From NCBI RefSeq assembly GCF_030445035.2, contig NC_080701.1:27744798-27808797 (forward strand): DNA of 64,000 bases, read 5' to 3'. This DNA is from Dasypus novemcinctus (Eukaryota; Chordata; Mammalia; Cingulata; Dasypodidae). Position 1 is the first letter of the stretch; every line of letters starts with the position of its first letter. The notes below the pieces were generated by a model that was not told where the DNA came from, did not search any database, and saw nothing but the letters and a program-made list of their open reading frames with translations. Made by a program: the position numbers and the translations under genes. Positions 11,069 to 27,230 of the stretch are shown here, piece after piece.

Positions 11069-11108
11069 ATGTGCAGGGAAGGGCGGGCATGTGCAGGGAA
11101 GGGTGGGC
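11069..11108. repeat. 20-bp tandem duplication
   Basis: ATGTGCAGGGAAGGGCGGGC is followed directly by the same 20 bases with one change (C to T in GGGTGGGC). Confidence 0.85.
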
Positions 11109-14100
11109 ATGCACCAGGGTGCATGTCAAGAAAGGAGCTTGGAATGAATTGTACATACAGACTTTGCCGAGCAAGGGGAAGCTGCTGTGCCTGGACTAAG
11201 TCTGAGAACTGAGGTCACCTGAAGGAATCCAGAAACTCAGGGTGAAGGATGATGACCTCCTGGAGGGTGACAGCCTCGAGGCTACTGACAAGGCCCCTGA
11301 GATTGTTGTCCTACAACTAGGACGTGGAGGAAACGCATAAAGAAGGAAGCTTCACCTGCTCATTTCCCCTACTGAAAACCACTCCCATTGCCCTGTAGCA
11401 AAAACCTTGTGAGGGCTCCGTGGTGTTCATCTGACTCCCACCATCCATTTTTCAACAAAAACTCCGTGGCAGGGGCTTCCCGCCACACTTTTGAATCTCA
11501 TTATTTTCCTGTGCATATTTGTTTGTTACCTGCCCAAGTTAGCTTGGAGGCCCTCATTTAAAGGAAAACAGAACAAAAGTCTGTGTGTACAATAACCAAG
11601 AAGAGGCAATCTGAGCATTTAGCCTGGAATTTGGTGAATTCTAATGAGCTGAGGCCCGTATTTCAATCACTCTGAGGTTCAAACCCCATCTAGTAGCTCT
11701 TCCTAGTGGACAGTGCCTTGTTTTCAAACTGAATTTTAGAATCAATGGAAAAACAAAGCGAAATCCCCGAAGTAACATGCAAAATATGGTTGTATAAGCA
11801 GGTCTGGATAAGCACAGACTCTAGAAGTCTGAATTGTTTCAAGTGCCTACTAGGAAAAACTGGCTGAGAATATGTGTGGTTTTAAATTCTTCCTGTATTC
11901 AAATTTCATCAGTAAGTAGAACCCGTAAGTGATTTCAATATTTAGGGCTGCAAAGTTTAAAATGTAAAGTTATACATAGGATATATACTAGTTTCTCTCT
12001 AAATTTTGTTTTTTTTTGCTGCTTATTTTTCAAATAAAGGGCTGTTGTGGGAAGTGTCATATTAAGAGGATTTCCTTGCAATTGTGGGAAGAGGTCTGTG
12101 TTAGAATAAATCACAGTAGACAGCAAGGCCTTTAATCCTTTTTAACCCAGCAATTCTGGGAAATGCAAGTCAATTAGTGAAATTAAATCTCCAGTAGAAA
12201 CAGTAGCTTTCTCAGGTCATTATAATCTCTCTAAAGACTGTTGGTAGCTAGGAAGAGCTCCCAGGCACCAGATTTATTTTATAAAAGAAAGGATTTGAAT
12301 GGGAAATGTAAGAATTTCATCAGCCAGTAATACAATTCAGGAAGAAAAGAAGAAGAAATAATTACAAGGAAATCACGTACTCTGTAAGATCTGCATATTC
12401 AAATTCATAATGGAGCTTATGTAGCACAAAACACCGGCCCCTGATCCTGCTGAGATGTGCCCATCCCTTCCTCTGCAGTTACTTAAGGCACGATCCTCTC
12501 TTTGTATGGGTACATTAAATATGAAAATTTAAAAAATATTGTATCATCTTATTTTCCACTCTTCCCTTTTTCTTCTGTGTTATTGACAAAGTTGTCATCT
12601 CCTTAAAAGCCGGAGTTTGTGCCAGTGTTTCAGACTCCTTCAGTCAGTGTCTCCTTGTGATGTGGGAAATGAAGATTTGCAAAGGGTGCGGGCTTTTCGG
12701 GCGCCCCACCTGGGGGCTGCCACCTCCTGGGGAGGGATGAGGTGTCCCCGGGCAGCATCCGCCAGCAGGGACAGATCTGAAATGCACCGCAGTGTTGGCC
12801 TTTCATTCATCTCTAGGTTCCTACAGTATCTTGGTCGTCCACTGTGCCCCTCTGTGTGCCAGTTCCTGGTACCATGCTAGATAATCTTGAAAGATGGGGG
12901 GACAAACGGCAAACACGCCCTGCCCAGGGCCTGCTTGATTAACGTGCCCACACCCACGCACACAAAGGGGCAGGGCCCCCGGAGGGACAGAGGCAGGGCT
13001 GGCGAGAACACCCCCGGGGGGCGCAGAGAGCACAGTCCTGTTTGCAGCAAGGCCTGGGAAGGATGGGAACGTGGCACTTGGCCTTGACGAATGAGTGGGG
13101 TTTTCCCAGGAAAGGATGGAGAAAGCGTTATCCTGGGGAAGGGGACACCCAGGAAGCCAGGGGACCTGCCACGTCCACGCCTGGGGAACTGGTCCACTGT
13201 TGAGCAGCTGCACCCTCTCACCATGGGTGAGGCGAGAGCAGCGTCTCTGCCTGTGCTTTGGGGTCGTGGCCACGTAGTTGCGTTGTCCACATTCCCAAGC
13301 CCACATCCACCGGACCCCGTTGAGGAGAGTGGGCGTTTCGGGCTGAAATGTGCCATGGCTCGGGTAGGGCGTCGCTGCCTCTTTCTCCGCTTCTGAGCAG
13401 GTGCACTCTGACGCAGTGAGGGAAGCCTGCCCAAGTGCAGATGTGGGCACGTTGACGGGGACGGGGTCTGGCTCTCTTGCGGACGTCAACTTCTCTCCAT
13501 CCTGGGGCTTCCTCTACTCTGGAGCCCACGTGGCTGGTGCTGGTAAGTTTGGGGTTAGCTTCAGATCTGGAGGGTGTCCCACTTCTAGAAGGGAAAAGGA
13601 CAGAGCCAGCCTGTCCCGATGGTTTTTCCTGCGTTGCCAGCTCAGCTCTCTTTCTTAGCCGAGCGCTCTTTCTGATGGCAAGGGTTGAGAATGGGGCATT
13701 CTTCTAGATTAAAAGAAAGCTTTGGTTGAGTAAACAGAAGGAAGAATAGCAGCATTTTCCATCTACAGGACTCAGGGCTGAGCACGATTTGACACCCATA
13801 GTAGGAAGTAGAGGTGGATGGCCAAGGTGGCACCCCAGGGCCTGCGGCTGGTCGAGGGTGCTGCCCAGGCCAGCCAGGACTCCGTCCCCACCTTGCTTTT
13901 GGTGTGCCCTGATGCCCGGCTCCCTAATCAGGGCCCAGGGACTTTTCAGGGCCCCCGAGAGGCGCCGTCACGTACCTGCCGGGTCAGAAATAAGGAAGCC
14001 TCTTGCCTTCCGGCCGGTGCGGATGGGGTTGGCGGAGGAAGCCAGGCAGAGCTGGGTCAGGACTGTGACCACGTGGGTGCTGGGAGGAGGAGCCGAGAGC

Positions 14101-14989
14101 AGGGACCACTGGCTCAGTGTTTGCCCTGGCCCTGGAGTAAACTGCACCTTCACAGAAGCTGCTTCCTTGGGCTTTCTGTGTGGCCTGTGGACATGCTGGA
14201 GAGGGGGGTTGAAATGCATATTCAGACTGGGTAGTGCCTCGGGCATAACAAGGCTTGGCTCATCCTTTTAGAGTTTGGATGTTGAGAAATGGAAATAAGC
14301 ACATTGCCCTATGTGGAAGACTCCCCAGCATCCGTTTCCCTGAGTTTGCGTTCTCTAGAGGCAACATAGTGAGGCAGAGAGGTTGGCAGTGCAAACCTTT
14401 TTCTTTTTAAAACTTTCTTCCAAATTAAGGTCATTTCACACCTAGATGCAGTAGCCGCTGAGTCCCCCCACCCCTTCTTCCAGGAACTGTGATTGGCAGG
14501 TAGACCCATACCCACCCCCACCCTCTACCCTGGTGGAGCAGAGAAGAGCTGCATATATTAGCAACGGCTCAGAGCGATGGTTGGGGGAAGTTTTGCACAG
14601 AACAAACTAGATTAGCTTATCTAGCGGGGAGCCACACACCCCAAATGACCATCCGCCCCTCTCAATTTTAGCGCTCAGCCGCCTCTGTGTGTGTCACTTG
14701 ACAATTGCCCACTCCCTGGCTTGTCACACCTTTAATACTGTTCATCTCGGTGTCTGATGCTACCTTGTGTTCTCACTTAAATATGTGACATGGTATGACT
14801 TTGGCACATATTTGGCAGAACCACTCAAATGGACCGTAGACTACACGAGGGAGAAAATCAGTTCCTTTAACACGATAGATTGAGGTGCTATGCTCTTCTT
14901 CCCTTGGCGACTCTGGCTTGCCATTGTTTAAGTAAAGAGTCCTTCTCTATTGCAAATCTCTAATGAGAGAGCCTGGAAAATCTACTCTT

Positions 14990-16850
14990 TTTTTCTTTAT
15001 TTTTAAAGAAGTTTTAGATTACAGAAAAGTTACATAGAAAATATAGGGGATCCCCATATATGCCAACCCCATCACATTGTCCCCTATTAATAACATCTTT
15101 CATTAATGTGGTACACTTTTTACAATTGATGAACAAATATCGAAGCATCACTACTAACCATGGACTATAGTTTACACTTTACACTGCACATTTTTATAGG
15201 TTTTGACAAAACGTATAATGGCTTGTAACTGTCATTGCAGTATCATGCAGAACAATTCCAGTGTCCCCAAAATGCCCCATGTTACACCTGTTCTTTCCTC
15301 TCCCTCCCCTCAGAACCTCTGCCTTTATATCAATGATACAAGTTCCTCCATTGCTAGAATAATAATGTCTACTTTAGTCCTTAGTTGCATTACCCCCTTA
15401 TGTTTGTTCAATCCTCAATCTTGAGGATTTGGGGATGGTGATGCCCACTCTGCTGCTGATTGAGAGGGGGCTTGGATCCCATGGGGCAGATGGATGGAAC
15501 TGACTTGCTTGCAGTTGTAGATACTCTCTATTTTTGGGATGGGTGTTGTCCATCATCATCCTTTTGTTAGTTGTCCTGGGCAAGTCCAGTGAACTGGCGA
15601 GTAGGTGTTGGAACTCTGCTGAGATTCAGGGCTCAACTGGCATATGAACAGACCAAAGATTAAGTCTCTGGGACATATATTTAATGGGTATACTGTTAAT
15701 TATAGGTTCAAATAAAAGGGCAGAAGAACCATGTGTAGGGACATTATAAATGAGTCTAATTCTGTTACCTTGGAGGTAAGTTAACCCTACCCTAGATAAG
15801 GTCCACAGGTGAGTGTCTGTAGTGTCTGGATGTCTCTAGAGCCCTCAGGAGCCCCCTGCTTGAGGCACTGTATACTGTGGCAGTCAGTGAGAGCTTCCTG
15901 AGACGTGTTAAATGTAACCTCTGGAATGACCTCCCGACTCACTTTGAAGTCTCTTAGCAATAAAAACTCATTTGTATTTAATATTTCCCCCTTGTGGGCA
16001 AGGTCTTTTTCCAAATGCATCACTAGTTGATGCTTGGTAATAATTCGTCAGTGCCAGGGAGGTCCATCCCCAGGAGTTATGTCCCACGTGTGGGTGGGGG
16101 AGGCTTAGAGGGGTTAGGAAGGCAGTGAGCTCATATGCTGGGTTTGCCTTAGAGAGAGGCCTCATGTGAGTAACAAGGAGGTTTTCAGGAGGTAACTCTT
16201 AGGCACTATGTATCACTAGGCTAAGTTCAATTTTATAAGAATAAGGTTCATAAGTACAAACATCAATGTCAGGGACCTGGTTTATTGGTCTCTCCTCTTT
16301 CTCTAGGCACTGCCTCTCTACTCTAGAGATTCTTGCCACCCTATTAGAGAATATAGCAGGACTCCCCAGGATGGAAATTCAATATTTTGTTGGTTATTGT
16401 CCCAGAGAACCTCCTGGAGGGAGGTACCTGAATTAGGAGTTAGATACAACCTGAGTGGGGAAAGACCTGCTCATTCACTGGACTTTGGGAATGCCAGCTA
16501 TCCCTGCTCTGCAAAATAGCTAACAGCAATCCCTGCCACCTGGGAGGGCCCAAAGGGTAAAGAACTTTAAAACAAACGAAGAAAGCGACCTGCTATTGGC
16601 TATTAGAGAAAGCCGCTGAAATTAAGATGAGCCCAGGATGGGGTGGGGATGGGGGTGGAATAACTGTTGATCTGGCTGGAGATGTCCTTAGATTCACAGG
16701 TGAAAAAAAGTTCAAGCATCTCCCAAGAGCAAAATTTCCCCAAAACCTGACCAGATAGATTGAGCTGAGCTGTAGAACCCTCCAGGAGATATGAAGACGG
16801 CTGCAAGGGCCTCACTACCTGGACATCTCTCAAGACAGTGGGTAGCACCT
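14990..16850 (-). repeat. L1 3' UTR (xenarthran type), antisense, long
   Basis: T-rich start, then AGAAGTTTTAGATTACAGAA, CATTAATGTGGTACAC, GACTATAGTTTACAC, GAGGATTTGGGGATGGTGAT and later CAGGAGTTATGTCCCACG. The first 600 bases align with 25445-26060. The part after about 15600 is assigned from continuity and is less certain. Confidence 0.6.
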
Positions 16851-17879
16851 TCCTGAGCTATGGCCAGGTCCACTACGGAAAAGGCTTTGGAACATAACTC
16901 CAGTGCTACTCACAGAAACTATGAACTGGGTCCATGTAACCCCAAAGAAGACTCAAGATGAAGTTCTAAAAGAGGAAGAGAATCCCTGCAAATGTAGAGG
17001 AACGTCAAATGAATGCAGAATCACAGACTCATGGGGCTTTCAAGAATTATAAAGGGACATTTGAGCTCTGTATCCACCTGCTTTTACAAACCTGAGACCA
17101 GAGGGGTGAAGGGACTCGCCTCAGGTATATTAGAATCAGAGCTAGGGTGAGACTCATTCTTCCATACACAGACATCTGGACACCTAAGGGGTCCAGCACA
17201 GTTCAGCCCTGGGACATGGTCTCCTGGCTCACGGAGCAGTGCCCTTCCCAGCTCAATGCTTCTACCTTGATCTAATCTGAAAAACATGTGGCATCAGCAC
17301 GTACTCAGACAAGGTCAGACCCACAGATTCTCAAGATACAAGACCAAGCATGCTCCCGGATTTGGAAGAAGATGCTAAGGAAGGAGTAGCAGAACTAGTT
17401 TCCTCTGATGAAATCATCAGACATGAGTACAATGTGGGTTGTCCTTTCCCAAAGGTAGTGACTTGGAATACAATTAAAAAATGGAAGTGGGTTTCTGTTC
17501 TCTAAATATATCAAGGTGAGAAAGGAGTTGGGGAATAAGGAGAGGCTGGGTGGTGTGATGGCAGGGAGGATAATGGAAGCCACTATGAAAAGAGGGGTGT
17601 GGTCAGCAGGAGAGGGGAAGGGTGATTTGCCAAATGCCAGACCTCTGTGCAAGCAAAACATAGAGACTGGAATAAGACTAAGTGGTTTTCTGACTTTTTC
17701 TGGTAGAAGACTGTGTCCCTCTCCCACCAGGTATTGAATGAGTTCCTGGAACTTTTGCTCAAGATGTGCTCCATTTCAGAAAGTTCTGCTATTCCTGGGA
17801 TAGGATAGCAAACTCTAGAGTGGCTTTACTCCCACAAGCTTGGGAATCCTTGCATTTCAAAGAGCAATACCTGATGCTT

Positions 17880-18100
17880 GCATAGTGCTTATATTCTTGA
17901 CAATCATTTAGTTAACTAATAGCTCTGTGAAATAGTCAACAAGCTATTATTCCCATTTTGCAGATGAGGCAGCTGAGGTTCAGGGAGATTAATGGGCTTG
18001 CCTAAATCATAGAGATGATCTGCAGGAGAGCCAGGGCTGAGCAGGCAAAGTCTTCTGGCCCCAAGTCTGTTGTTTTTCCTTCTGTGCTATGCTGCTTTAT
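17880..18100 (-). repeat. MIR SINE, antisense
   Basis: Core TTCCCATTTTGCAGATGAGG and CAGCTGAGGTTCAGGGAG; the flank ends with GCAAAGTCTTCTGGCCCCAA, the reversed MIR tRNA-related part. Confidence 0.75.
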
Positions 18101-18520
18101 CTGAGGGTGAGGAAGGACTCCACTTTAAATCTGCTTTGGGATAGATATACATCCAGAGCCTTTTGCCTGGCTCCTAGATTGGAAGACAGATGAGAAGATG
18201 TTAGGTGGGGCCATTCCAATGTGATTCTATTTCCTTGGCTCAGTGGTTTCATTTGGGTGGCACAAGAAGCTTGGGGATTTCCTTTGGTTGCATTGACCTA
18301 GTTTTCTTGGGTGTTCAAGTTTTCTCCATCACAAAGAAAACTCACTGTCAATACAATTTTCAGTGCAGAGAAATTTCTAGAGAGACAAGAAATAAGTTGA
18401 TGTCAAAATTTCTCTAGGTGTTCTTGGTACCTTTGATCCCAATGAAAGTCCAATGGCTCTGGGTCCCCTAGCCCTAAGAGTCACTAAAGAAATGTGGCAA
18501 AAAGGGTGAAAACTAACCAG

Positions 18521-20333
<1,813 letters not shown>

Positions 20334-20519
20334 TAAATTGTGCAGTTACGGCCTTTGCGCCCGGCGCTTTGTTGATTAGAAGCGCTTGCCATATTGAAAA
20401 GTGGAAAATAAATGGGAACGGTACCAGACATAAGGGTAATTTCACAGCTGCATAGTTTTCATCTGTGGTTATTGGAAACTAGCATCATTGCATTTTGGAT
20501 GCGGCAATCCTATGGGGTA

Positions 20520-20665
20520 AGAAAGGTGAGTTTTCTGTTGCCATTTTACGGATGGAAAATTCAAGTCAGAAAGGGGCAGTTCACCCCAGGGCATGCAGTG
20601 AGTCAGGGGAGGAGCAAAGACTAGATCAGGTTTCCTGGACTCTGGCTGCCACTGCCCTCGCCATC
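20520..20665 (-). repeat. MIR SINE fragment, antisense
   Basis: GCCATTTTACGGATGGAAAA followed by an acid pattern like CAGGGCATGCAGTGAGTCAG; diverged MIR core. Confidence 0.5.
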
Positions 20666-23639
20666 ACGGCACGATCCCTTCCAAGTCACAGTGCCTCGGG
20701 GTGGGTCTTAGCATCAGTGTTGTCACTGGCAAGGTGGCTTTCAAAGGAAGCGCGGAGAGACTTCTCTGTTAAGATTCTGGTTGCCTAAGTGATGGCACAG
20801 TGGAACCACACAGCCGCTATGCAGAGGGGTCCCTGATGCTGGCCGGCAGTTCATTCAGCAGAGAGGCAGTGCAGGGGGCAGGATAATGTAGATAGAGGTG
20901 GATCTTTGCTCCACGAGTAGGTGTGCCCCTTGGAGGACGTCAGTGCTCCGTATTGTTGCATCTACAGGGAGAAGAGAGGACCCTTCTCCAGCCCCAAGCT
21001 GCGCTGAGATCTCTTCTTGTAGGGAGCTTAGCTGGGTTTGCATCAAGCCGTGTTCTAGCTCAGGCTGACTCAGGGCCGCTCTGATCAGAGGGCCATCTCT
21101 TAATCATGTCTCATGCCGCTCTGCCTTGTGCTATGGCAAAGCTGTTGATTCCCATTCAGGACTTCTCAGGGTAAAAGAAGGAAATCTGCTGCTTGTGTAG
21201 GTGTGATTAAGATTAAGTCTTGCGTGCGTCCATGCAATGGGAGAGTACACTTGACTTTCATCGAAAACACAGGTTCTGGGAAATTCTGAGGGACTGGTTT
21301 TCTGTATTTAAGATGCCAGAAGCAACAAATCGGTTTTTCCATCCCCATTCTGGGCCTCCCCCAGTTAAAGCCAATGTAAGACCTTTTCCAGAAAGTTTCA
21401 GCCTTGGGCTCCTGCAGGTTGGACAAGGTTTAGTCATTGCCCGAGTACTAGCATGGCTTGACTTACGGACTCAGGCCAGACAGTAAACCAACAAAAATCA
21501 ATAGTTCCCTCCTTCCCTGAAGGATTGTTAATACCACAGATATACTAGATATCTGTTATGTATTATATGTATATATGCATTTATATATAAAAAGAATAAG
21601 ATGTTTTTACATTCCCCAAGAAACAATTTCCATCCCCTTAGAAGCATTATTGCCCCATTGAGACAGAAATTTCTTCAAGTTCTAAGCTTAGGAAAGGGTT
21701 GGAGGGGAAATTGGGATATGGGATTTATTTTCTTTCAGCCAATCAGGATAACAGTTCTTTGAGTTTTAAATAAAGCACTGTTTCCATTTGACATCCAATG
21801 TGAGTAATGTTTCCATTTCAGACTCATAAAAACCTTATTTGCTTGCAAGGGATTCTTGCTACAATTTAGAAGTTTTATCCTTTCATTATTATTCCTGCAA
21901 GCGCAGGGGGCAGCAGGAGGCAGGGTAGGGCTGAGCTTCTCAGCAACGACAGAACCAGTGGTCAGGGCAGAGCCCCAAGTCAGATTCCTTGTTCAGTGCT
22001 CGAGCCGCACAACAATCTCACAGTCTCTGACATGTGCTTCTAAATACACTTTTGACCTGTCCTACAGCAAGTAGCTCTGATATTTTGGTATTTATGACTT
22101 TTTAATCAGGGGAACAGAGCAGATCTCCTTTCTGAGATGAAGGTTCTCCATTTAAAAAGAGAGCAAGTTAGGATTATCTTTCTGTACTGAGCGAACCCTT
22201 CCTCGAGTGTTAGCTGCCTACAGGGCGCTGGTTTGGGTGCAATTGGGGTATCGGGAGAACTGAATTAATAAGCCAGTACACTTGGCAGTGATTGTGAGAT
22301 CATGTCATTCACCCTCTTCTTTCTATAGTGGTAGAGTGACCTGGTAGAGCTAGTGCAGCCAGCTAACCGCAGAGTTCAGACTGAAGCCAGGATTTCCTTC
22401 CTTGAGTGCGGTAGAAATAGATTTGCTCAGGATCTAGAGCTGAAGTAGGAAGGAAATGACCTAACATAAATTCCAAAGCAGAGCATGGCCCTTCAGAAAT
22501 TAATAAACTAGAGCAGAATATATGTAGGGGTTGTGAAGGTATAAAAAGAGAAAGTAATGATTTGAGATGGGTCAGTTAGGCAAGATTTCCTACCGAGGGT
22601 GTTTTTGGTTTATGATGTGGATAAATTCATAAATTTAATAGCCTTCCCTGGAATAAGGCTACAGATGCAGGATACAGCTGTAATGAAAGCTACTTGTGGA
22701 AACAAAAGGCAACCTTTCCACAGTCCTGCAAATATCCAGTATGACTTGTTAGTGGCCAGACCAGGGCTTCTTTCTTGCAGCAAATGGTCACTTTCATTTG
22801 ATAATATTCTACCTACAGACAAAAGCAAGTAGCCCATTTCATGATTTGTTTTTTGACTCAAACTACTTCTTTACCTTTGAGTATATATTATTAGTAAGAA
22901 GCAATAAAATCATGGGATTTTATACCAATATTTAATTTCTTGAGTCTTAAGCTCTGAGATGAAACTTGCTGATGCTTTAATATAGAAATGGCTTTTCTGA
23001 GCAATGAAGGACTCTTAATTTAAATAAATATTAACTTTAGACCAGCCACTTTCCTGGTTCAGGCTCCACCAGCTCTTGCTTCAGCCACTGCGGGAGCTTC
23101 CGACCACTTCTCTCTTTAGGCTCCTTCCCTCCCCAACGCTCCAGTGTTTCCTCCATGCTTCTGCCAGAGACAGGTTTCTAGAATACAGGTTAAAATCCAT
23201 TTTCTCCTCAACCTATTATGTCAGAAAGCCAGTGGTGTGTTGGTAAATGTTTAACAATCCACTCTCTGGAAGAGAAGGGGAAAAAGCCGATTTATAGCAT
23301 TTGCCGGTTTCCCACAGGGTACCTGCACCCACTGCAGCCTGCCTGGCCTATCAAGATGACACCCCTGCAAATGGAGTTGGGAAGAGATTTGTACATCCGG
23401 CTCTAGGCAGCCGGTACCGGCTAGTTCCGGCCCAGCACACCCCTCTGATTACGCCCCCACCTGTCTTCCAAAAGTATTTTACCACTCACCTGCTTAAATT
23501 TTTTAAAACTTGCTGCCTGAACATTGTACATCCCCTGCCTCCCTGCTGTTTGTTTTTATTTCTTCCACAAGCACATACTCACTGAGTACAAAAAAAAATA
23601 ACAGATGAGAATAAAAACAGATAAATAATAGCAAAGCCT

Positions 23640-23800
23640 TTCCACAGTCCCCGCCGTGCCCACATCCCATTTAAGGCTCAGTAGTGGGAAGAGGCATTAT
23701 TCCTCTCCTTCCACAGGCGAGAAATTTGAGGCTGAGAGAGAGTGTCCCCGGCGCAGAACAGGACAGCTGCTAGTGGCAGAGCTGAGCCTCCAGCTCCTCT
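23640..23800 (-). repeat. MIR-like fragment, antisense
   Basis: ACAGGCGAGAAATTTGAGGC, then GCTAGTGGCAGAGCTGAGCC, the usual antisense MIR end. Confidence 0.45.
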
Positions 23801-24119
23801 GAGAGCAGGGAGGATACAGGAGCAGGAGACGCTTCCTTTGGCCTAAAAGTGTTTAAAGGAAGGTGGAGAGTCTAATAGTAGGTTCCAGGTTCCTAGAAGA
23901 GACAGACCTGGGCCACTCCCTGTCCAGCACGCTAGCCTTCGGAAGGCACCTTTTTCTCTTTCATGTAGACGACGATAAAAGAGGACTTGTAGCAAATCGA
24001 CATTGATGTAATCTAAGTATCTTTTAAAAAATAAAAACATATAGATATTAAACATTATTTTTCAATGGAAAGAAAAATTTTAGTAAATTTTGGAAAGTCA
24101 AAAAAAAAAATAGATGTTG

Positions 24120-25430
24120 ATACAGATCTGGGAGGAGCGGGCACTCGAGTTGGTGGCCCTGCTGGGCAGCGTTCCTGGTCAGTGGCTGGCTGGTCACACA
24201 CCCCTTCGGTTCTGCGGGGAGTCTCTCTGCCCGAGAGGGGATACTCTGCCCGGGTTATTTGTTATTTATTTTCTTTCCGGGCCCGGATCGCTCCACGGGC
24301 AGGTGTCCAAGGCAGCGCCGCTGAACCAGGGCGGCTCCCGGCGCCCGCGCAGCTGCACGGCGGCCCCTTCCCACGGCCCTGGGGACGGGACGCTGAGCCG
24401 GGCTTTGTGCTCTGGCCCTAACGGAGAAGAATGACCCCCGTCACGTGCGTCGCCCGCGGAGCTGCGGCTCTGGAAGCTTCCTGTGGCAGAGCAAGCCGGA
24501 CAACTGTCCTTTTGTGGCACCGCCGCGTCCTGCCGTGCGCGGCTGAGACGGGGGTGGTGGGGGGGAGAAGGGCGCTCTGGAGGGGGCTCGGGCAGCCAGC
24601 CCTGGAGGGGCATTCTAGAAAAGGAGGAAAGCCCTAGAAACAGAACAGGGAGGTGCAGGGCCCGAGGAGGTGCTTGTCTTCTATGTATGACCTTGATCTT
24701 CGGGACTCTGTCCCCTCAGTTAGAGCCAGATCGCAGCTATGCAGATGCTAAGTGGCCTCTTCTTAAACCTCTAAGTGGAACAACGAGCCCCTTATGCCTG
24801 AGGCAGTTTCTAAGAACCCACTCCTGCGCAGAAGCCTGGGAGGTGAAGATGTTTGTCTCTTGGGCCAGAGCCACAGGTCTGAGCGTGTTCGGCCCTGCAG
24901 GTGCCCTGGCTGGCGAGCCTCGCCTGCTTGAATCTGGCCTGTCGCGGGGGCCTAGGGCCCTCTCTGCCCCAGGACTGGAAGTGATGGTGGGGTGTGTGCT
25001 GGGCGCTGGGCCTGGAGATCCAGCACCGCCTGAGCCCCCGCTGGCCAGTGGCAGTGGGTGAAGGCAGTGGACACGCAGAAAGGAACGCGTCAGCAGGCTC
25101 ATTTCAGGGGGCGACGAGAGTTAGAGAGAATCAACAGGGTGGGGAGGGTGCGGGGGGGGGGTGCTGACCCTGGCTGGGCAGGCCGGGCGCCCCGCTGCGA
25201 GGACGGGGCGGTGGGGCAGCGTGCGTGGTGGGCAGGTGCAGCCAGAGCGGGCCAGGAGCCACCAGGCAGGGGCACTGCAAGCCCCAAGCCCCCGACACCT
25301 GGGAGTCTGGAGAGCCTGAGGGGGAGAGAGAAGGGCTGCGTGGCCGGAGCACAGGCAACGGGGGGAAACGACGGGGAGAAGACGGGCCAAGCAGGCAGGG
25401 CCAGACCCAGCAGGACCTTGGAAGGCTAGA
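24120..25430. other. GC- and CpG-rich intronic block
   Basis: Much richer in G+C and CpG than the surrounding intron, with runs such as CGGCGCCCGCGCAGCTGCAC and GTGCGGGGGGGGGGTGCTGA. Several overlapping open frames here are explained by low stop density in GC-rich DNA and show no domain. It could be an intragenic CpG island or simply a GC-rich segment; I did not compute CpG ratios. Confidence 0.4.
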
Positions 25431-25444
25431 AGATTCCTCATGGG

Positions 25445-26060
25445 CTTTTTTTAAACTTAATTTTTTTTAAAATTTTTAAGGAGGTTTAGATTACATAAAT
25501 GTTAAATAAAACATAAAGGGGATTCCCATATGCTCCCCCCACACACACATCAACATCCTTCATTCGTGTGGGGCGTTTGCTACAATCGATGAACACATGC
25601 GGAAGCGCTGCTGCTGACCACGGACTGCATTTACTTGATAGCTTACACTTTGTCCCGCACAGTTTTGTAAGTCACGATGACCTGTATTATGGCCTGTATC
25701 CGTCACTGCAATGCCATGCGGGACAAACCCATTGTCCTGAAAATGCCTCACGACACCTGCTCTTCCCTCTCCCGTCCCTCGGAGCCTCTGGTGGCCAATG
25801 CCTTTCCACGAGTGGTTAGAGTTCTTCCAGTGCTGGAAGAAGTCTACGTTAGCCCGTTGTGTGTTCCCCTGCTCGTGAGGATTTGGGGATGGCGATGCCC
25901 ACTCTGCCTCTAATGGCAGGGACCTCAGGTCCAGTGGGGCAGCTGGACAGGACTGTCTTGCTTGCAGTTGCAGTCACACCCTGTTCCTTCTCACGGATTT
26001 TATTCTGATTGCACTGGGGACCACTACAGAGCATTAAGCAGAAGCGAGGGGCTCTGATGC
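25445..26060 (-). repeat. L1 3' UTR (xenarthran type), antisense
   Basis: T-rich start, AAGGAGGTTTAGATTACATA, CTACAATCGATGAACACATG, GCCTGTATCCGTCACTGCAA and GAGGATTTGGGGATGGCGAT, colinear with 14990-15590. CpG-rich compared with that copy. Confidence 0.7.
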
Positions 26061-27059
26061 CCGCTGGAGAGCCTTGACTTTATGCTGCTGAGAGGCGCCG
26101 CTCCAGAGAGCAACTCCGCACACTGCGGGGTGGAACTCCACAGTGTGGTCTCCATCTTGCCCTGAAATGCTACGCTTCGGGCACGAGGAGATCATTTTCC
26201 CCTAAGTGCTACTATGCCCTCTTCAGATAAGGCCTTCTCGTGGCTTGCCACCTTAAGGCCCACTTCTATAATACTTCTGTATCCCATTCCTGCACTCCTA
26301 AATCAGTCGGCCTCCAGTGCCAGGGGAGGGCCACCCTTTGACCTTGGCAGGTGCTCCGTCCACTCAGTCCAGGGCTTAGGCCGGCTGCCTCTTGACATCC
26401 CGCTTGTCTTACTTCCCAAGGGCCGGCTGATTGCTTTTCCTGTTTGGAGCCTTTGCTTTTGAATTCCACATAGACTTCAGCCAAGTATTTGAAGTTAGGG
26501 TATTGGCACTTCCCTTTGACTCCGTTTTTGCCCAGAACCTTGGAGGACTTGTCTGTGTCCTGAAAAGCAAGAGGGAGATCAGGCCATTCCCCGCAACAGA
26601 AACTAGGTGCCTGGCACAACAGGTATGGAATAGAAACAGTTTTTAAAAAATGACTCCCTGGAGATTTTTCCAGAATTTCCTACCCTTGAAAATCTTTCCA
26701 GCTGATACTAATGAAATGGTTTCGTCCTTTGGGAGATACTGCATAACAGCCCTTTGTTCTGAACTAAAAATGGAGAACATCTGCTGGGGACAACTTTAAC
26801 TAACCTTCTTAATACTTAACCTCGATATTTGTTTCCCTCCAGCAGTCCTGACATGTTAACAGTAATGTAAGTTACACTGATGTGTAGCGTGGAGTGAAAA
26901 TGAGATGGTTCAGTAGATTATGGAGTAAAAGAATTTTTAAGATTCACCGATCTTTCTGTAGGCCACTTGTGGGATCTCATTTGGGTTGTGGTATAGCCAG
27001 AGTGAAACTCGAGGAAGGTAGAATAGCAGTGATGTGGTGTTAGGACATTAGAGTTGGAA

Positions 27060-27230
27060 GAAACCTTACCTTCTGGTAAGACTTACCTTAGCCTAGCCCC
27101 CTCATTCTACAGGACAGGAAACGGAGGCTCAGAAGAAGCAGAGGGAACTGCCTGAGGTCAAAAAGCCAGCCAGTGGTCAAGTTGGGGTGAGAACTTACTG
27201 CTTTTCTCACCACACACCCTGTTTCTAATT
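27060..27230 (-). repeat. MIR-like fragment, antisense
   Basis: CCCCTCATTCTACAGGACAG, GAAACGGAGGCTCAGAAG and GCCTGAGGTCAAAAAGCCAG give the reversed MIR core order. Confidence 0.5.

Noticed and set aside
12821-13489. 222-residue open frame on the - strand in a CSGALNACT1 intron
   Set aside because: Overlaps several other long frames on both strands in GC-rich DNA; no recognisable motif.
24065-25441. Cluster of overlapping open frames suggesting a retrogene or first exon
   Set aside because: Frames on all strands are similarly open because of GC richness; no homology, poly-A tail or splice donor with a plausible frame could be supported.
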